This document shows positions 55,142-63,486 of a stretch of DNA of 64,000 bases, in pieces (the first letter of the stretch is position 1; the number at the start of each line of letters is the position of its first letter). The notes under the pieces were generated by a model. The model made no database searches. It saw nothing but the letters and a program-made list of their open reading frames with translations, and was not told where the DNA came from. Both the position numbers and the translations under genes were made by a program. Source of the DNA: Parahaliea maris (lineage in GTDB: Bacteria; Pseudomonadota; Gammaproteobacteria; Pseudomonadales; Halieaceae); contig NZ_VRZA01000002.1 in assembly GCF_008064665.1 (NCBI RefSeq), forward strand, positions 62,001 to 126,000. Reading direction: 5' to 3'.

Positions 55142-56197
55142 ATGACCACCAACACCGATGACCTGCGGATTCGCAAAACCAAAGAGCTGCTCTCGCCGGA
55201 ACAACTCATTGCCGACATTGCCCTGTCGGAGGAGGTCGCCGAACGGGTCGAGCAGGCCCGGCGCAGTATTCACGATATCCTGAGCGGCGAAGACGACCGC
55301 CTGGTGCTGGTGGTGGGTCCCTGCTCCATCCACGACCCGGACGCCGCGCGCGACTATGCGAAACGCCTGAAGGCCGCAGCCGACGCGGTGGCCGACGAGA
55401 TTTTCGTGGTGATGCGGGTGTATTTCGAGAAACCGCGCACCACGGTGGGTTGGAAGGGCCTGATCAACGACCCGGATCTCAACAACACCTTCCAGATCAA
55501 CAAGGGCCTGCACCTGGCCCGGCAACTGCTGCTGGACCTGGCGGAAATCGGCCTGCCCACCGGTACCGAGTACCTCGACCTGATCAGCCCCCAGTACTAC
55601 GCTGACCTGGTCAGCTGGGGCGCCATCGGCGCCCGCACCACCGAGAGCCAGACCCACCGCGAGCTGGCGTCCGGACTGTCCTGCCCGGTGGGCTTCAAGA
55701 ACGCCACCGACGGCGATATCCAGGTGGCCATCGATGCCATCAAGTCGGCCTCCAAGCCGCACCACTTCCTGTCGGTCACCAAACAGGGTCGCTCGGCGAT
55801 CTTCCAGACGGCAGGCAACGAGGATTGCCACATCATCCTGCGCGGCGGCAAGCATCCTAACTACGATATGTTTTCGGTGGATGACGCCAGCGAGATGCTC
55901 GGGAAGGCGGGCCTGCCCGCGCGCATCATGATCGATGCCAGCCACGCCAACAGCCGCAAGATCCCCGCCCGCCAGATCGATGTGGTGCGCGATATCGCCA
56001 CCCAGGTTGCCCGCGGCAGCCGCAGTATCTTTGGCGTGATGGTCGAGAGCAACCTGGTGGCGGGACGCCAGGACGTGGTGGCAGGCCGTCCCCTCACCTA
56101 CGGGCAGAGCATAACCGACCCCTGTATCTGCTGGGACAACACCGAGCAGCTACTGGGCGAACTGGCCGCCGCCGTACGCCAGCGCCGGGGCGAGTGA
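55142..56197 (+). CDS. aroG: 3-deoxy-7-phosphoheptulonate synthase (class I DAHP synthase)
   Basis: DAHP synthase joins phosphoenolpyruvate and erythrose 4-phosphate, the first step to aromatic amino acids. The 351-residue type I-alpha protein has VVGPCSIHDP, EKPRTTVGWKGLI, GARTTESQTHRELASG, ILRGG and the C-terminal SITDPCICWD. Which amino acid inhibits it (AroF, G or H type) cannot be told safely, so the symbol is tentative. ATG 55142 is chosen by alignment to the family start; the frame is open to 55010, but that lies in the promoter region. Confidence 0.93.
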   Translation: MTTNTDDLRIRKTKELLSPEQLIADIALSEEVAERVEQARRSIHDILSGEDDRLVLVVGPCSIHDPDAARDYAKRLKAAADAVADEIFVVMRVYFEKPRTTVGWKGLINDPDLNNTFQINKGLHLARQLLLDLAEIGLPTGTEYLDLISPQYYADLVSWGAIGARTTESQTHRELASGLSCPVGFKNATDGDIQVAIDAIKSASKPHHFLSVTKQGRSAIFQTAGNEDCHIILRGGKHPNYDMFSVDDASEMLGKAGLPARIMIDASHANSRKIPARQIDVVRDIATQVARGSRSIFGVMVESNLVAGRQDVVAGRPLTYGQSITDPCICWDNTEQLLGELAAAVRQRRGE

Positions 56198-56220
56198 CGC
56201 CCGGCACACCCTCCCGGGCG
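56198..56220 (+). terminator. Stem-loop after DAHP synthase
   Basis: CGCCCGG (56198-56204) pairs with CCGGGCG (56214-56220), beginning directly after the stop codon. There is no T run, so termination strength is doubtful. Confidence 0.4.
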
Positions 56221-56336
56221 AGCTCTCTCAAGCACACTATGCTGAACCAGCCAGTGGCCATCACGGGTCCCTGGCTGGTACCCACTTCCCTCGCGCAGTA
56301 CATTCGGTAGATAACAAATAGCCGCGAGGAAACACC

Positions 56337-57194
56337 ATGCACCTGGGCTTCAGCTCCATGAACACCGCCGATGACCCGGCCCCCGACCTGCTCGCCCGCA
56401 CCCTGGAGCAGGCCGGCTTCGAGTCGCTCTGGTATGGCGAACACAGCCATATTCCCGTGTCGCGCCGAACGCCCTATCCCGCCGGTGACGAGCTCCCCGA
56501 ACCCTACAAGAAGATGATGGATCCCTACGTTTCCCTGATGGCGGCTGCGGCGGCCACAGATACGCTGAAGCTGGGCACCGGCATTGCCCTGCTGATGGAG
56601 CGGGAACTGTTTTCCCAGGCCAAGACGATTGGCACCCTGGACCGGCTCTCGGGCGGACGCGTACTGATTGGCTGCGGTGTCGGTTGGAACGAGGAAGAGT
56701 TCGAGAACGCGACCAGCCTGCCCTGGAAGAAGCGCTACTCTGCGCTCAGGGAAACCGTGGCGGCCCAGCGGGCGCTGTTCAACGAAGCCGAGCCGACCTA
56801 CCACGGCGAACTGATTGATTTCGACCCCGTGTGGTTCGAACCCAAGCCCCTGCAGGTGGGTGGCCCGCCGATCATCTTCGGTGCCATGGGCCCGCTGGGC
56901 GTGCGCCACGCCGCCGAGTGGGCTGACGGCTGGATGCCGGTGGATGTCGCCATGCCCGACGTCAAGCAGGGCATTGCCGACTTCCGCGCCGCGGTGAGCG
57001 CCGCCGGCCGGGACCCGGACAAGGTCGAAATCACCCTGGTGGTGATGTCGCCGGTTACCGCAGACCTGCTCAAGTCCTATCGCGACATGGGGGTGCATCG
57101 CTGCAACATTGGCGTGGGGGTGGAAAACTGGGATCGTCCTGAGGTTATCATGCCGATGATCGATGAGTTCGCACGCCTGATCCCCGAACTCTGA
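56337..57194 (+). CDS. Luciferase-like flavin monooxygenase (LLM family, TIGR03619-like)
   Basis: The 285-residue protein is a bacterial luciferase-like TIM barrel: FESLWYGEHSHIP, KLGTGIALLMER, DRLSGGRVLIGCGVGWNEEEF and FGAMGPLGVRHAAEWADGWMP. In actinobacteria such proteins use F420; gammaproteobacteria normally lack F420, so FMN is more likely here. The oxidised substrate is unknown. ATG 56337 has GAGGA six bases upstream. It stands alone between DAHP synthase and mscS. Confidence 0.85.
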   Translation: MHLGFSSMNTADDPAPDLLARTLEQAGFESLWYGEHSHIPVSRRTPYPAGDELPEPYKKMMDPYVSLMAAAAATDTLKLGTGIALLMERELFSQAKTIGTLDRLSGGRVLIGCGVGWNEEEFENATSLPWKKRYSALRETVAAQRALFNEAEPTYHGELIDFDPVWFEPKPLQVGGPPIIFGAMGPLGVRHAAEWADGWMPVDVAMPDVKQGIADFRAAVSAAGRDPDKVEITLVVMSPVTADLLKSYRDMGVHRCNIGVGVENWDRPEVIMPMIDEFARLIPEL

Positions 57195-57209
57195 CACCGC
57201 GGTATCCTG

Positions 57210-57242
57210 CCCCGGATGTGCTAATGTAGCCGCAGTCCGGGG
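57210..57242. other. Inverted repeat upstream of mscS
   Basis: CCCCGGA (57210-57216) and TCCGGGG (57236-57242) are perfect inverted repeats around 19 bases that contain TAATGT. The repeat lies between the LLM stop and the mscS start and could be a leaky terminator of the former or an operator of the latter. Confidence 0.35.
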
Positions 57243-57278
57243 TCGGTGGTCGCCCTGGTGGTAACGGGATTCAGGGTG

Positions 57279-58970
57279 ATGCCTTTGGCTTACAGACTAC
57301 TTTGCAGCGTATTCTTCTTGCCGCTTTACCTGTCGCTGGCGGCGCCTCTGGTTGCGTCTGAAGTCGCGGAGGAACCCATCGAGCCGCTGGTGGCGCGCGT
57401 TGAGAACCAGGTCAGGGAGATTCGGCTCCTGAGTGAACGCCTGGAAGTCGCGGGTCCCCAGGACCGCAATGCTCTGCTGTACCGGCGCGACCAGCGCAGC
57501 CTGGAACTGGTCAAGTTGATGGACGACCTCACCCCGCGGGTGATGGCCCTGCCCGAGGACAACCCCCTGCGCGTCGAGTTGGAGGCGCGGATACGTGGTG
57601 ATCTGGCGGATGTCGGGCGCGCCGTGTTCGAGCGCCTCAATGAACTCGATGACCGCATCGATCAGCTCGGCGCCGATATCGAGCAACTCAGCGGTGCCGA
57701 ACACATCGAGAGCGAAGCCTATCTGGAGAGCCTGAGTCAGCTCCGCTACCGCTACTACGAGGCGCTGATCGCCTTTTCCAACCGCCGTCAGTCCCTGGGC
57801 CTGCCGCAGCTGGAAGTGCTGAAGAAACTGCCCCAGGAGCTGTTCCAGTACGCCGAAATTCAGGTGGGCAAAGTCGAGTTCGTGGGCGCCGCAATCCGGG
57901 AGTTACAGAACCGGGTCAAGATCCGCCCCGACCAGACCGAGCTGGTGGTCGCACTGGAGGAACTGCGCATCCAGCGCTCCCGACACATTGCTGACCTTCG
58001 CATTGCCATCGAACTGATGGAACAGCTGAATCTCGATAGCACACCCTACCGGACTGTCGCTCTCCAGCAGGGCAACATGGTGTCCCTCAGTCTGTTCGAC
58101 AGCGGCGTATTTATGGGCATGGTCAAGGATGGCTGGCAGCGTATGCGCCTGTCGCTGGTGGAGCGCGCCCCCGATGGTGTATTCCGCTTCCTGCTGTTCC
58201 TGGTCACACTCATCCTGTTCTTCTGGTTCGCCCGGGTGGTGCGCCGGCTGACGCGCAAGGCGCTGGATCGCTCGAATCTGAAAGTATCCAACCTGTTCAA
58301 GGACATCATGGTCTCGGTGTCCGGGGGTGTGGTGCTGATCCTGGGCCTGCTGATGGCCCTGTCACAGATGGGCATCTCCCTCGGGCCGATGCTGGCAGGC
58401 CTCGGGGTGGCGGGCTTCATCGTTGGTTTTGCGCTACAGGATACGCTCTCCAACTTTGCCTCCGGCGCAATGATCCTGATTTATCGGCCCTTTGACGTCG
58501 ACGACTTCATCGAAGTGTCCGGTGCCACCGGTTTTGTGAAAAAGATGACACTGGTATCCACCACCATTGCCACCATCGACAACCAGATTCTGGTGGTCCC
58601 CAACAACAAGATCTGGGGAGATGTCATCAAGAATGTCACCGCCCAGCGTGTGCGGCGGGTCGACCTGACATTTGGTATCAGTTACAGCGACGACATTCCG
58701 CGTACCGAGGCGGTGCTGGCCGACGTGGTAAGCCAGCACGACAAGGTGTTGCGCTCACCGGAGCCGGTAATCAAGGTCCATGAACTGGGTGATTCCTCGG
58801 TTAATTTTATCGTGCGCCCCTGGGTGCGCACCGAGGACTACTGGGACGTGTACTGGGATCTTATCCGTGCGGTGAAATTGCGCTTCGACGACGAGGGCAT
58901 CTCCATACCCTTCCCCCAGCGCGACGTGCATTTCTATCCGGCAAAATCCGCGGCCGAAGCGGGTCAGTAA
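57279..58970 (+). CDS. MscS-family mechanosensitive channel with periplasmic coiled-coil domain
   Basis: The protein (563 residues from ATG 57279) starts with a signal peptide (LLCSVFFLPLYLSLAAPLVAS), then about 240 residues rich in heptad-like Glu/Leu/Arg helices, then membrane segments near residues 305-325 and 350-410 and the MscS core: GVAGFIVGFALQDTLSNFASG pore helix, RPFDVDDFIEV and VPNNKIWGDVIKN. It releases solutes on hypo-osmotic shock. The frame opens at GTG 57246, but the signal peptide begins at 57279. Its end overlaps the convergent DUF481 gene by seven bases. Confidence 0.88.
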   Translation: MPLAYRLLCSVFFLPLYLSLAAPLVASEVAEEPIEPLVARVENQVREIRLLSERLEVAGPQDRNALLYRRDQRSLELVKLMDDLTPRVMALPEDNPLRVELEARIRGDLADVGRAVFERLNELDDRIDQLGADIEQLSGAEHIESEAYLESLSQLRYRYYEALIAFSNRRQSLGLPQLEVLKKLPQELFQYAEIQVGKVEFVGAAIRELQNRVKIRPDQTELVVALEELRIQRSRHIADLRIAIELMEQLNLDSTPYRTVALQQGNMVSLSLFDSGVFMGMVKDGWQRMRLSLVERAPDGVFRFLLFLVTLILFFWFARVVRRLTRKALDRSNLKVSNLFKDIMVSVSGGVVLILGLLMALSQMGISLGPMLAGLGVAGFIVGFALQDTLSNFASGAMILIYRPFDVDDFIEVSGATGFVKKMTLVSTTIATIDNQILVVPNNKIWGDVIKNVTAQRVRRVDLTFGISYSDDIPRTEAVLADVVSQHDKVLRSPEPVIKVHELGDSSVNFIVRPWVRTEDYWDVYWDLIRAVKLRFDDEGISIPFPQRDVHFYPAKSAAEAGQ

Positions 58971-60013
58971 CTCCAGCCGAGTCCCGTGGTCACGCCATAG
59001 TCCGTATTGCGGTCGGTGTCGGCCTGGTTGTCGTAGCTGCCGTAGGCGGTGATATCCCAGTACAGGTCGCTGATGATTTCCCAGCGTAGCCTCAGGTCCG
59101 TACTACCACGGACCCGGCCGCTCTCGGTGAGGCTGGGGTAGAGCCCGAAGTTGAGGCTGACGTCCGCTTCCGGAGAGTCGAAGCGCCAGAAATCGTAGCC
59201 GACGGCAAAAAACGCCTCGACGCTCTGGCGGCTGCCTTCCTCCGAACCCTCCTCGGTCAACACCTGTAGGCCGGCACCGCCGGTAAGCCGGGTCTGGTAG
59301 GTGTCGATGAAAAACCGGCCCAACCCTGCACCCACGGACAGCCGGTAATCCACACCCAGTTCATCGTTGCTCTCGTAGTTGCCGTAGTAGCCGCGGAAGG
59401 CGCTGGCGCGGTCCCTGGACCATTCCTGCCGGACGAGATCGATCTTGCTGCTCTGGCTGTCGTCCTCCTCGGTCTGGGTGACAGTGGTGCGTGCCCCGAG
59501 GCTGTTGCGGGACTGCTGGTCTTCGTAGCTGAGATCGGTATTGAACGTGGTCTGGGCCACCGAGCTGGCCTTGGTGTAGGAGTAGCCCGCGGAGAGGTAG
59601 GCCTCGAAGCGGTCTTGCAGACGGTCCTCGATGGGCTGTACCTCGACGATCTCCAGGTACTCCAGCTTGTGCGTGCCGTAGAGGTCCACGATGGCCATTT
59701 CGCCGGGACGCTCCCCGGTTTTCAGTTCACCGTAGAAGCGTTCGCCGCTGGTGACCCTGATCTGGTAGTTGTACTTGCTGTCCAGCCGGGCGATCTCCTG
59801 CCACTCGATGCTGACGGTGCCCAGCGCGTCAGTGCTCAATTGCAACAGGCCCTGCCTCATCGACTTGATTTCACCGGTGATCCGGTCGCCGTTGTACAGG
59901 GTGATGACATCAGTCTTCTGGTGGCCACTGTCCGCGAAGGCCGCGGTGGCGGGCAGCAGGCACAGGCAGAGTACCCGGCACAATGTTCGAAAAGTCAGCA
60001 CTCGATTCTCCAC
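58964..60013 (-). CDS. DUF481 outer-membrane beta-barrel protein
   Basis: The 349-residue protein has a signal peptide (LCRVLCLCLLPATAAFADS), an N-terminal domain with LYNGDRITGEIKSMRQGLL and IEWQEIARLDSKY, and a C-terminal DUF481 region of amphipathic strands ending in GLGWSY, an aromatic C-terminal residue as expected for a BAM substrate. It resembles the YdiY group, whose role is unknown. Start is GTG 60013, or possibly GTG 60001, without a strong ribosome site. Confidence 0.83.
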   Translation of the reverse strand: MENRVLTFRTLCRVLCLCLLPATAAFADSGHQKTDVITLYNGDRITGEIKSMRQGLLQLSTDALGTVSIEWQEIARLDSKYNYQIRVTSGERFYGELKTGERPGEMAIVDLYGTHKLEYLEIVEVQPIEDRLQDRFEAYLSAGYSYTKASSVAQTTFNTDLSYEDQQSRNSLGARTTVTQTEEDDSQSSKIDLVRQEWSRDRASAFRGYYGNYESNDELGVDYRLSVGAGLGRFFIDTYQTRLTGGAGLQVLTEEGSEEGSRQSVEAFFAVGYDFWRFDSPEADVSLNFGLYPSLTESGRVRGSTDLRLRWEIISDLYWDITAYGSYDNQADTDRNTDYGVTTGLGWSY

Positions 60014-60180
60014 TGGCGTATTTCCAAAGCCCGATCATGCGAGCTCACGCTAACCATACTAGCGCAAACCTGCGCGCGGGTTTGGGTATCAGATGTTGTA
60101 CCAGGGCGGGAATGCACGCGCGTACAGCCTGTCGGGGTTTGAATGCCATTGCCGCAAAACAGTAGGCTGCCAGCTCTCTC

Positions 60181-61353
60181 TTGCAGAGCGAAGCACACGT
60201 GTTGGATAAGAATAGATTACTCACGGTGGCGCAGGAGGAGACCGGACTGTCCGACTTTGGCGACCCCGGTTTCCAGCAACCCCTTGAGCTCCTGATAGAC
60301 GCGCTCAATAACGAAGCGCGCCTCAATGACTTTGGCCAGTTGCGTGCCCAGATGACGCTGAATTCGGGCCTTGTGAACCGGCTGAAGATTGTCGATTACC
60401 TGGGCAAGCACCCGGATGTGCTAGAACAGGCGGTACCGCGACCGGTGTTTATTGTCGGGCTGCCCCGCACCGGCACTACCGCGCTGCATCACCTGCTCAA
60501 CCAGGATGCTGGCAATCGCACGCTGCGTCTGTGGGAAGCCCAGGACCCGGTACCGCCGCCGGAGACCGCGACCTACCACAGTGATCCCCGCATTGCCGCC
60601 CGTGCCGACGGGGTGGCCCTCACCGAGCAGTTCCTGCCCGGGTTCCTGAAGACTCACCTGATCGATGCCGAGGAACCCGACGAGTGCTACATGCTGCTCA
60701 ACCGGGACTTCCTGTCGGTGGAATACTCGGCGATGTTCCACATTCCGAGCTATGCCAACTGGCTCTATGCGAACTTGTGCAAATGCGGTGCCTACGAGAG
60801 CCACAAGCGCCAGTTGCAGTTGCTGCAATACCGGCACCCCGGGCACTGGGTACTGAAAGCCCCGTTTCACCAGTTGGGGCTGCGGGAGATTCTGCGGGTC
60901 TATCCCGAAGCGATTATCGTCCAGACCCACCGCGCGCCGATGCAGTTTGTCGCTTCCGGCTGCAGCTTCAGTGAGTTGTTGCGGCGCAGCGGCTCGGACC
61001 ATATCGACCGCGAGGAGATCGGCCGCGACTGGATGGAGATGCTCACCGTCTACACCCGGACCTTTGAAGCCGACCGGGCAGCACTGGAAGCGCAATTCCC
61101 GGGGCAGTTCCTCGATATTTTTCACGATGACTTCGTACGAGACCCCTGGCCGGCCGTAGAGTCGATCTATCGTGCCCGGGGTACAGAACTCACCGCTGAC
61201 GCCCGCGAGACCATGGCATCCTGGCTGGCGGAGCATCCCCAGGGCAAGCACGGGCGTCACGAGTATCACCTGGAAAATTACGGTATCAGCCGCGCCGAGG
61301 TTGCAGCGCTGTTCGATGCCTACATGCAACGATACAACCTGGACCTGGATTGA
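60181..61353 (+). CDS. PAPS-dependent sulfotransferase-family protein
   Basis: The protein (up to 390 residues) has the 5'-phosphosulfate loop PVFIVGLPRTGTTALHHLL, the YRHPGHWVLKAPFH and IIVQTHRAP (3'-phosphate) blocks and a C-terminal LAEHPQGKHGRHEYHLENYG segment typical of this bacterial clade. It probably sulfates a hydroxylated lipid or sterol-like compound. The start is unclear: TTG 60181 is the furthest, while GTG 60199 or TTG 60202 has a better upstream purine stretch. The DUF1214 gene follows after 20 bases. Confidence 0.85.
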   Translation: MQSEAHVLDKNRLLTVAQEETGLSDFGDPGFQQPLELLIDALNNEARLNDFGQLRAQMTLNSGLVNRLKIVDYLGKHPDVLEQAVPRPVFIVGLPRTGTTALHHLLNQDAGNRTLRLWEAQDPVPPPETATYHSDPRIAARADGVALTEQFLPGFLKTHLIDAEEPDECYMLLNRDFLSVEYSAMFHIPSYANWLYANLCKCGAYESHKRQLQLLQYRHPGHWVLKAPFHQLGLREILRVYPEAIIVQTHRAPMQFVASGCSFSELLRRSGSDHIDREEIGRDWMEMLTVYTRTFEADRAALEAQFPGQFLDIFHDDFVRDPWPAVESIYRARGTELTADARETMASWLAEHPQGKHGRHEYHLENYGISRAEVAALFDAYMQRYNLDLD

Positions 61354-61373
61354 CCGGCCAAAGGAGGCAGAGG

Positions 61374-62474
61374 ATGACTGCAAGCGACAGCGAAGAGCGG
61401 ATTATGAACGGCCAGGCCTGGGCGGACTTCTGCGACGGACTCAAGGAGGCCGGCCAACTGGTATTTGCCGACAAGGCCCCGGCCACGCCTTTCGACCGGG
61501 CAGAGGGTTACCGCTACCTGTCGCGCATGCTGCGCGCGGGTCTGGAGAGCTTTGTCGAAGGGGGAGACCCGGCGTTTCCAGTACTGCGCTGCCCGGCCCA
61601 CGAAACCATCAAGCTGGGCGCCGACAACCCTGACAACCACTACCAGAGCGCGCCCCTCAACCCCGACTACGACTACCGCCTGAAGGGCCAGCGGGGCACC
61701 GTGGACTACCTGGGTTTCGGTACCGTGATCAACAAGTACAGCAGCGGCGGGGGCATGAAAACCGATGGCTTCCTGGATTCCCGGGAGATGGACATCGGGG
61801 AAGACGGCACCTTCGAGGTCATCATCAGCCAGCGGGAACAGCCGGGCAACTGGCTGCGCATGGGGCCGGAGACCAATGCCCTCAATGTCCGCCAGACCTT
61901 CCAGGATCGCAAGCGCGAGGTGCGGGCGGAACTGACCCTGGAGCGAGTCGGCTGGGAGGAGGATCGGCCCGCTCCCCTCACACCCGAAAAACTGGACCGG
62001 GGCCTGCAGGGTACAGTGCAGTTTGTGAAGAACACCACGGCCCTGTTCGAGGGCTGGGCCGAGAGTTTCCTGCCCACCACCAACCAGGTTGCGCCTGCCG
62101 ACCAGGATTACTGCCAGGCCATCGGCGGCGACCCCAATATCTATTATTGCCACAGCGCCTGGGAGCTGGCCGATGACGAGGCCCTGGTCGTCGAGGCAGC
62201 GCACATTCCCGTCTGTCAGACCTGGAACTTCGTGTTGCAGAACTGGTGGATGGAGTCACTCGACTTTCGCTACTTCAACATTCATTTCAACAAGCACACC
62301 GCGCACTATGAGCCCGATGGTTCGGTAAAAATCATTGTCGCTCACCAGAAGCCGGACCATCCCAACTGGGTGGAAACCACCGGGCATAACCGGGGCACGA
62401 TGTGCTGGCGCTGGATAGGGGCCGAGTCCCATCCGCCGGTCTCGGCGAAGGTGGTGAAATTCACTGAGTTGTAG
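61374..62474 (+). CDS. DUF1214-domain protein
   Basis: The 366-residue protein has the DUF1214 signature in its C-terminal third (AHIPVCQTWNFVLQNWWMESLDFRYFNIHFNKHTAHYE is spread over residues about 285-322, followed by NWVETTGHNRGTMCWRW). No signal peptide is seen. ATG 61374 has a strong AAGGAGG six bases upstream. It directly follows a sulfotransferase gene and is probably co-transcribed. Its biochemical role is unknown, but the pairing suggests the same substrate. Confidence 0.82.
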   Translation: MTASDSEERIMNGQAWADFCDGLKEAGQLVFADKAPATPFDRAEGYRYLSRMLRAGLESFVEGGDPAFPVLRCPAHETIKLGADNPDNHYQSAPLNPDYDYRLKGQRGTVDYLGFGTVINKYSSGGGMKTDGFLDSREMDIGEDGTFEVIISQREQPGNWLRMGPETNALNVRQTFQDRKREVRAELTLERVGWEEDRPAPLTPEKLDRGLQGTVQFVKNTTALFEGWAESFLPTTNQVAPADQDYCQAIGGDPNIYYCHSAWELADDEALVVEAAHIPVCQTWNFVLQNWWMESLDFRYFNIHFNKHTAHYEPDGSVKIIVAHQKPDHPNWVETTGHNRGTMCWRWIGAESHPPVSAKVVKFTEL

Positions 62475-62617
62475 CGGGGCCGATTCCCCAGCGATTTTAC
62501 TGTAGGCGCGTTTTTTCGGGGCCGAGCAGCGACAGCTGTGCTAAGGTGCAGCGCACTTTTTCGAAGATTTTCGCGATACCTCGCCGCACAGTGGCGCGCG
62601 ATGGTTGGGGCCTGTCG

Positions 62618-63439
62618 ATGCAAAACTGGATGGAACTGTTGCCGCTGGCGCTGGCTATGCTTGGAACGGGTATATTTGCTGGTGTGCTGGCCGGCCTGCT
62701 CGGTGTCGGGGGCGGTATCGTCATCGTGCCGGTGCTGGATACCACCCTGGGTGTGATGGGCGTCGACCCGGCTATTCGTATGCACATTGCCGTGGCCACC
62801 TCCCTCGCGACCATAATTCTGACGTCGATCTCCTCGACCCGGGCACATCATGCTCGGGGTGCGGTAGATTTTGGTCTGGCACGCGATTGGGGTGTATTCA
62901 TCCTGCTGGGCTCTGTGGCGGGGACGGTGCTGGCGAGCAGGGTTGACAGCAGTGTGCTGTCCATGGTGTTCGCTGTGGTGGCCATCCTCGTGGCGCTGAA
63001 GATGGTGCTGCCCACCGATAACCTGCGCCTGACGGATCACGTCCCCGGCGGGTTGGCAGGTAAACTGCCTCCTGTCGCTATTGGCGGTCTCTCTTGCATG
63101 ATGGGTATAGGTGGAGGCAGCCTCACCGTGCCCGCTCTGACCCTGATGAGTGTGCCGGTACACCGTGCAGTAGGGACTTCGGCCTTGTTCGGCTTGCTGA
63201 TAGCAGTGCCCGGAACCATTACCTACATCGCGACCGGCTGGGGTGATCTCCGCCTGCCGGTGGGGAATCTCGGATTTGTGAGTCTGCTGGGCCTCGTGTT
63301 CATAGCGCCGATGACGGTACTCACCGCGCCACTGGGAGCAAAGATCGCTCACAGGCTGAACCAGCGCCAGTTGTCTCTGGTGTTCGGAAGCTTCCTTTTG
63401 CTGGTCTCGATAAGGATGCTGTATCGCACGTTCAGCTAG
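62618..63439 (+). CDS. TauE/SafE-family sulfite/sulfonate exporter-like membrane protein
   Basis: The 273-residue protein has seven or eight membrane segments in two related halves. The repeated glycine-rich motif is seen as GLLGVGGGIVIVPVL in the first half and CMMGIGGGSLTVPALTLM in the second. The family moves sulfite, sulfonates or sulfoacetate. ATG 62618 has GGGG eight bases upstream; the frame opens at 62546, but the extra residues are basic and lack family similarity. TGC-TAAGGT at 62539-62547 may be an extended -10. It could serve sulfur balance for the sulfotransferase, which is inference. Confidence 0.87.
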   Translation: MQNWMELLPLALAMLGTGIFAGVLAGLLGVGGGIVIVPVLDTTLGVMGVDPAIRMHIAVATSLATIILTSISSTRAHHARGAVDFGLARDWGVFILLGSVAGTVLASRVDSSVLSMVFAVVAILVALKMVLPTDNLRLTDHVPGGLAGKLPPVAIGGLSCMMGIGGGSLTVPALTLMSVPVHRAVGTSALFGLLIAVPGTITYIATGWGDLRLPVGNLGFVSLLGLVFIAPMTVLTAPLGAKIAHRLNQRQLSLVFGSFLLLVSIRMLYRTFS

Positions 63440-63486
63440 TATCCTTGCTCCAGCATCCGGTTGGGCATAGCTGACACACCCCTGAC

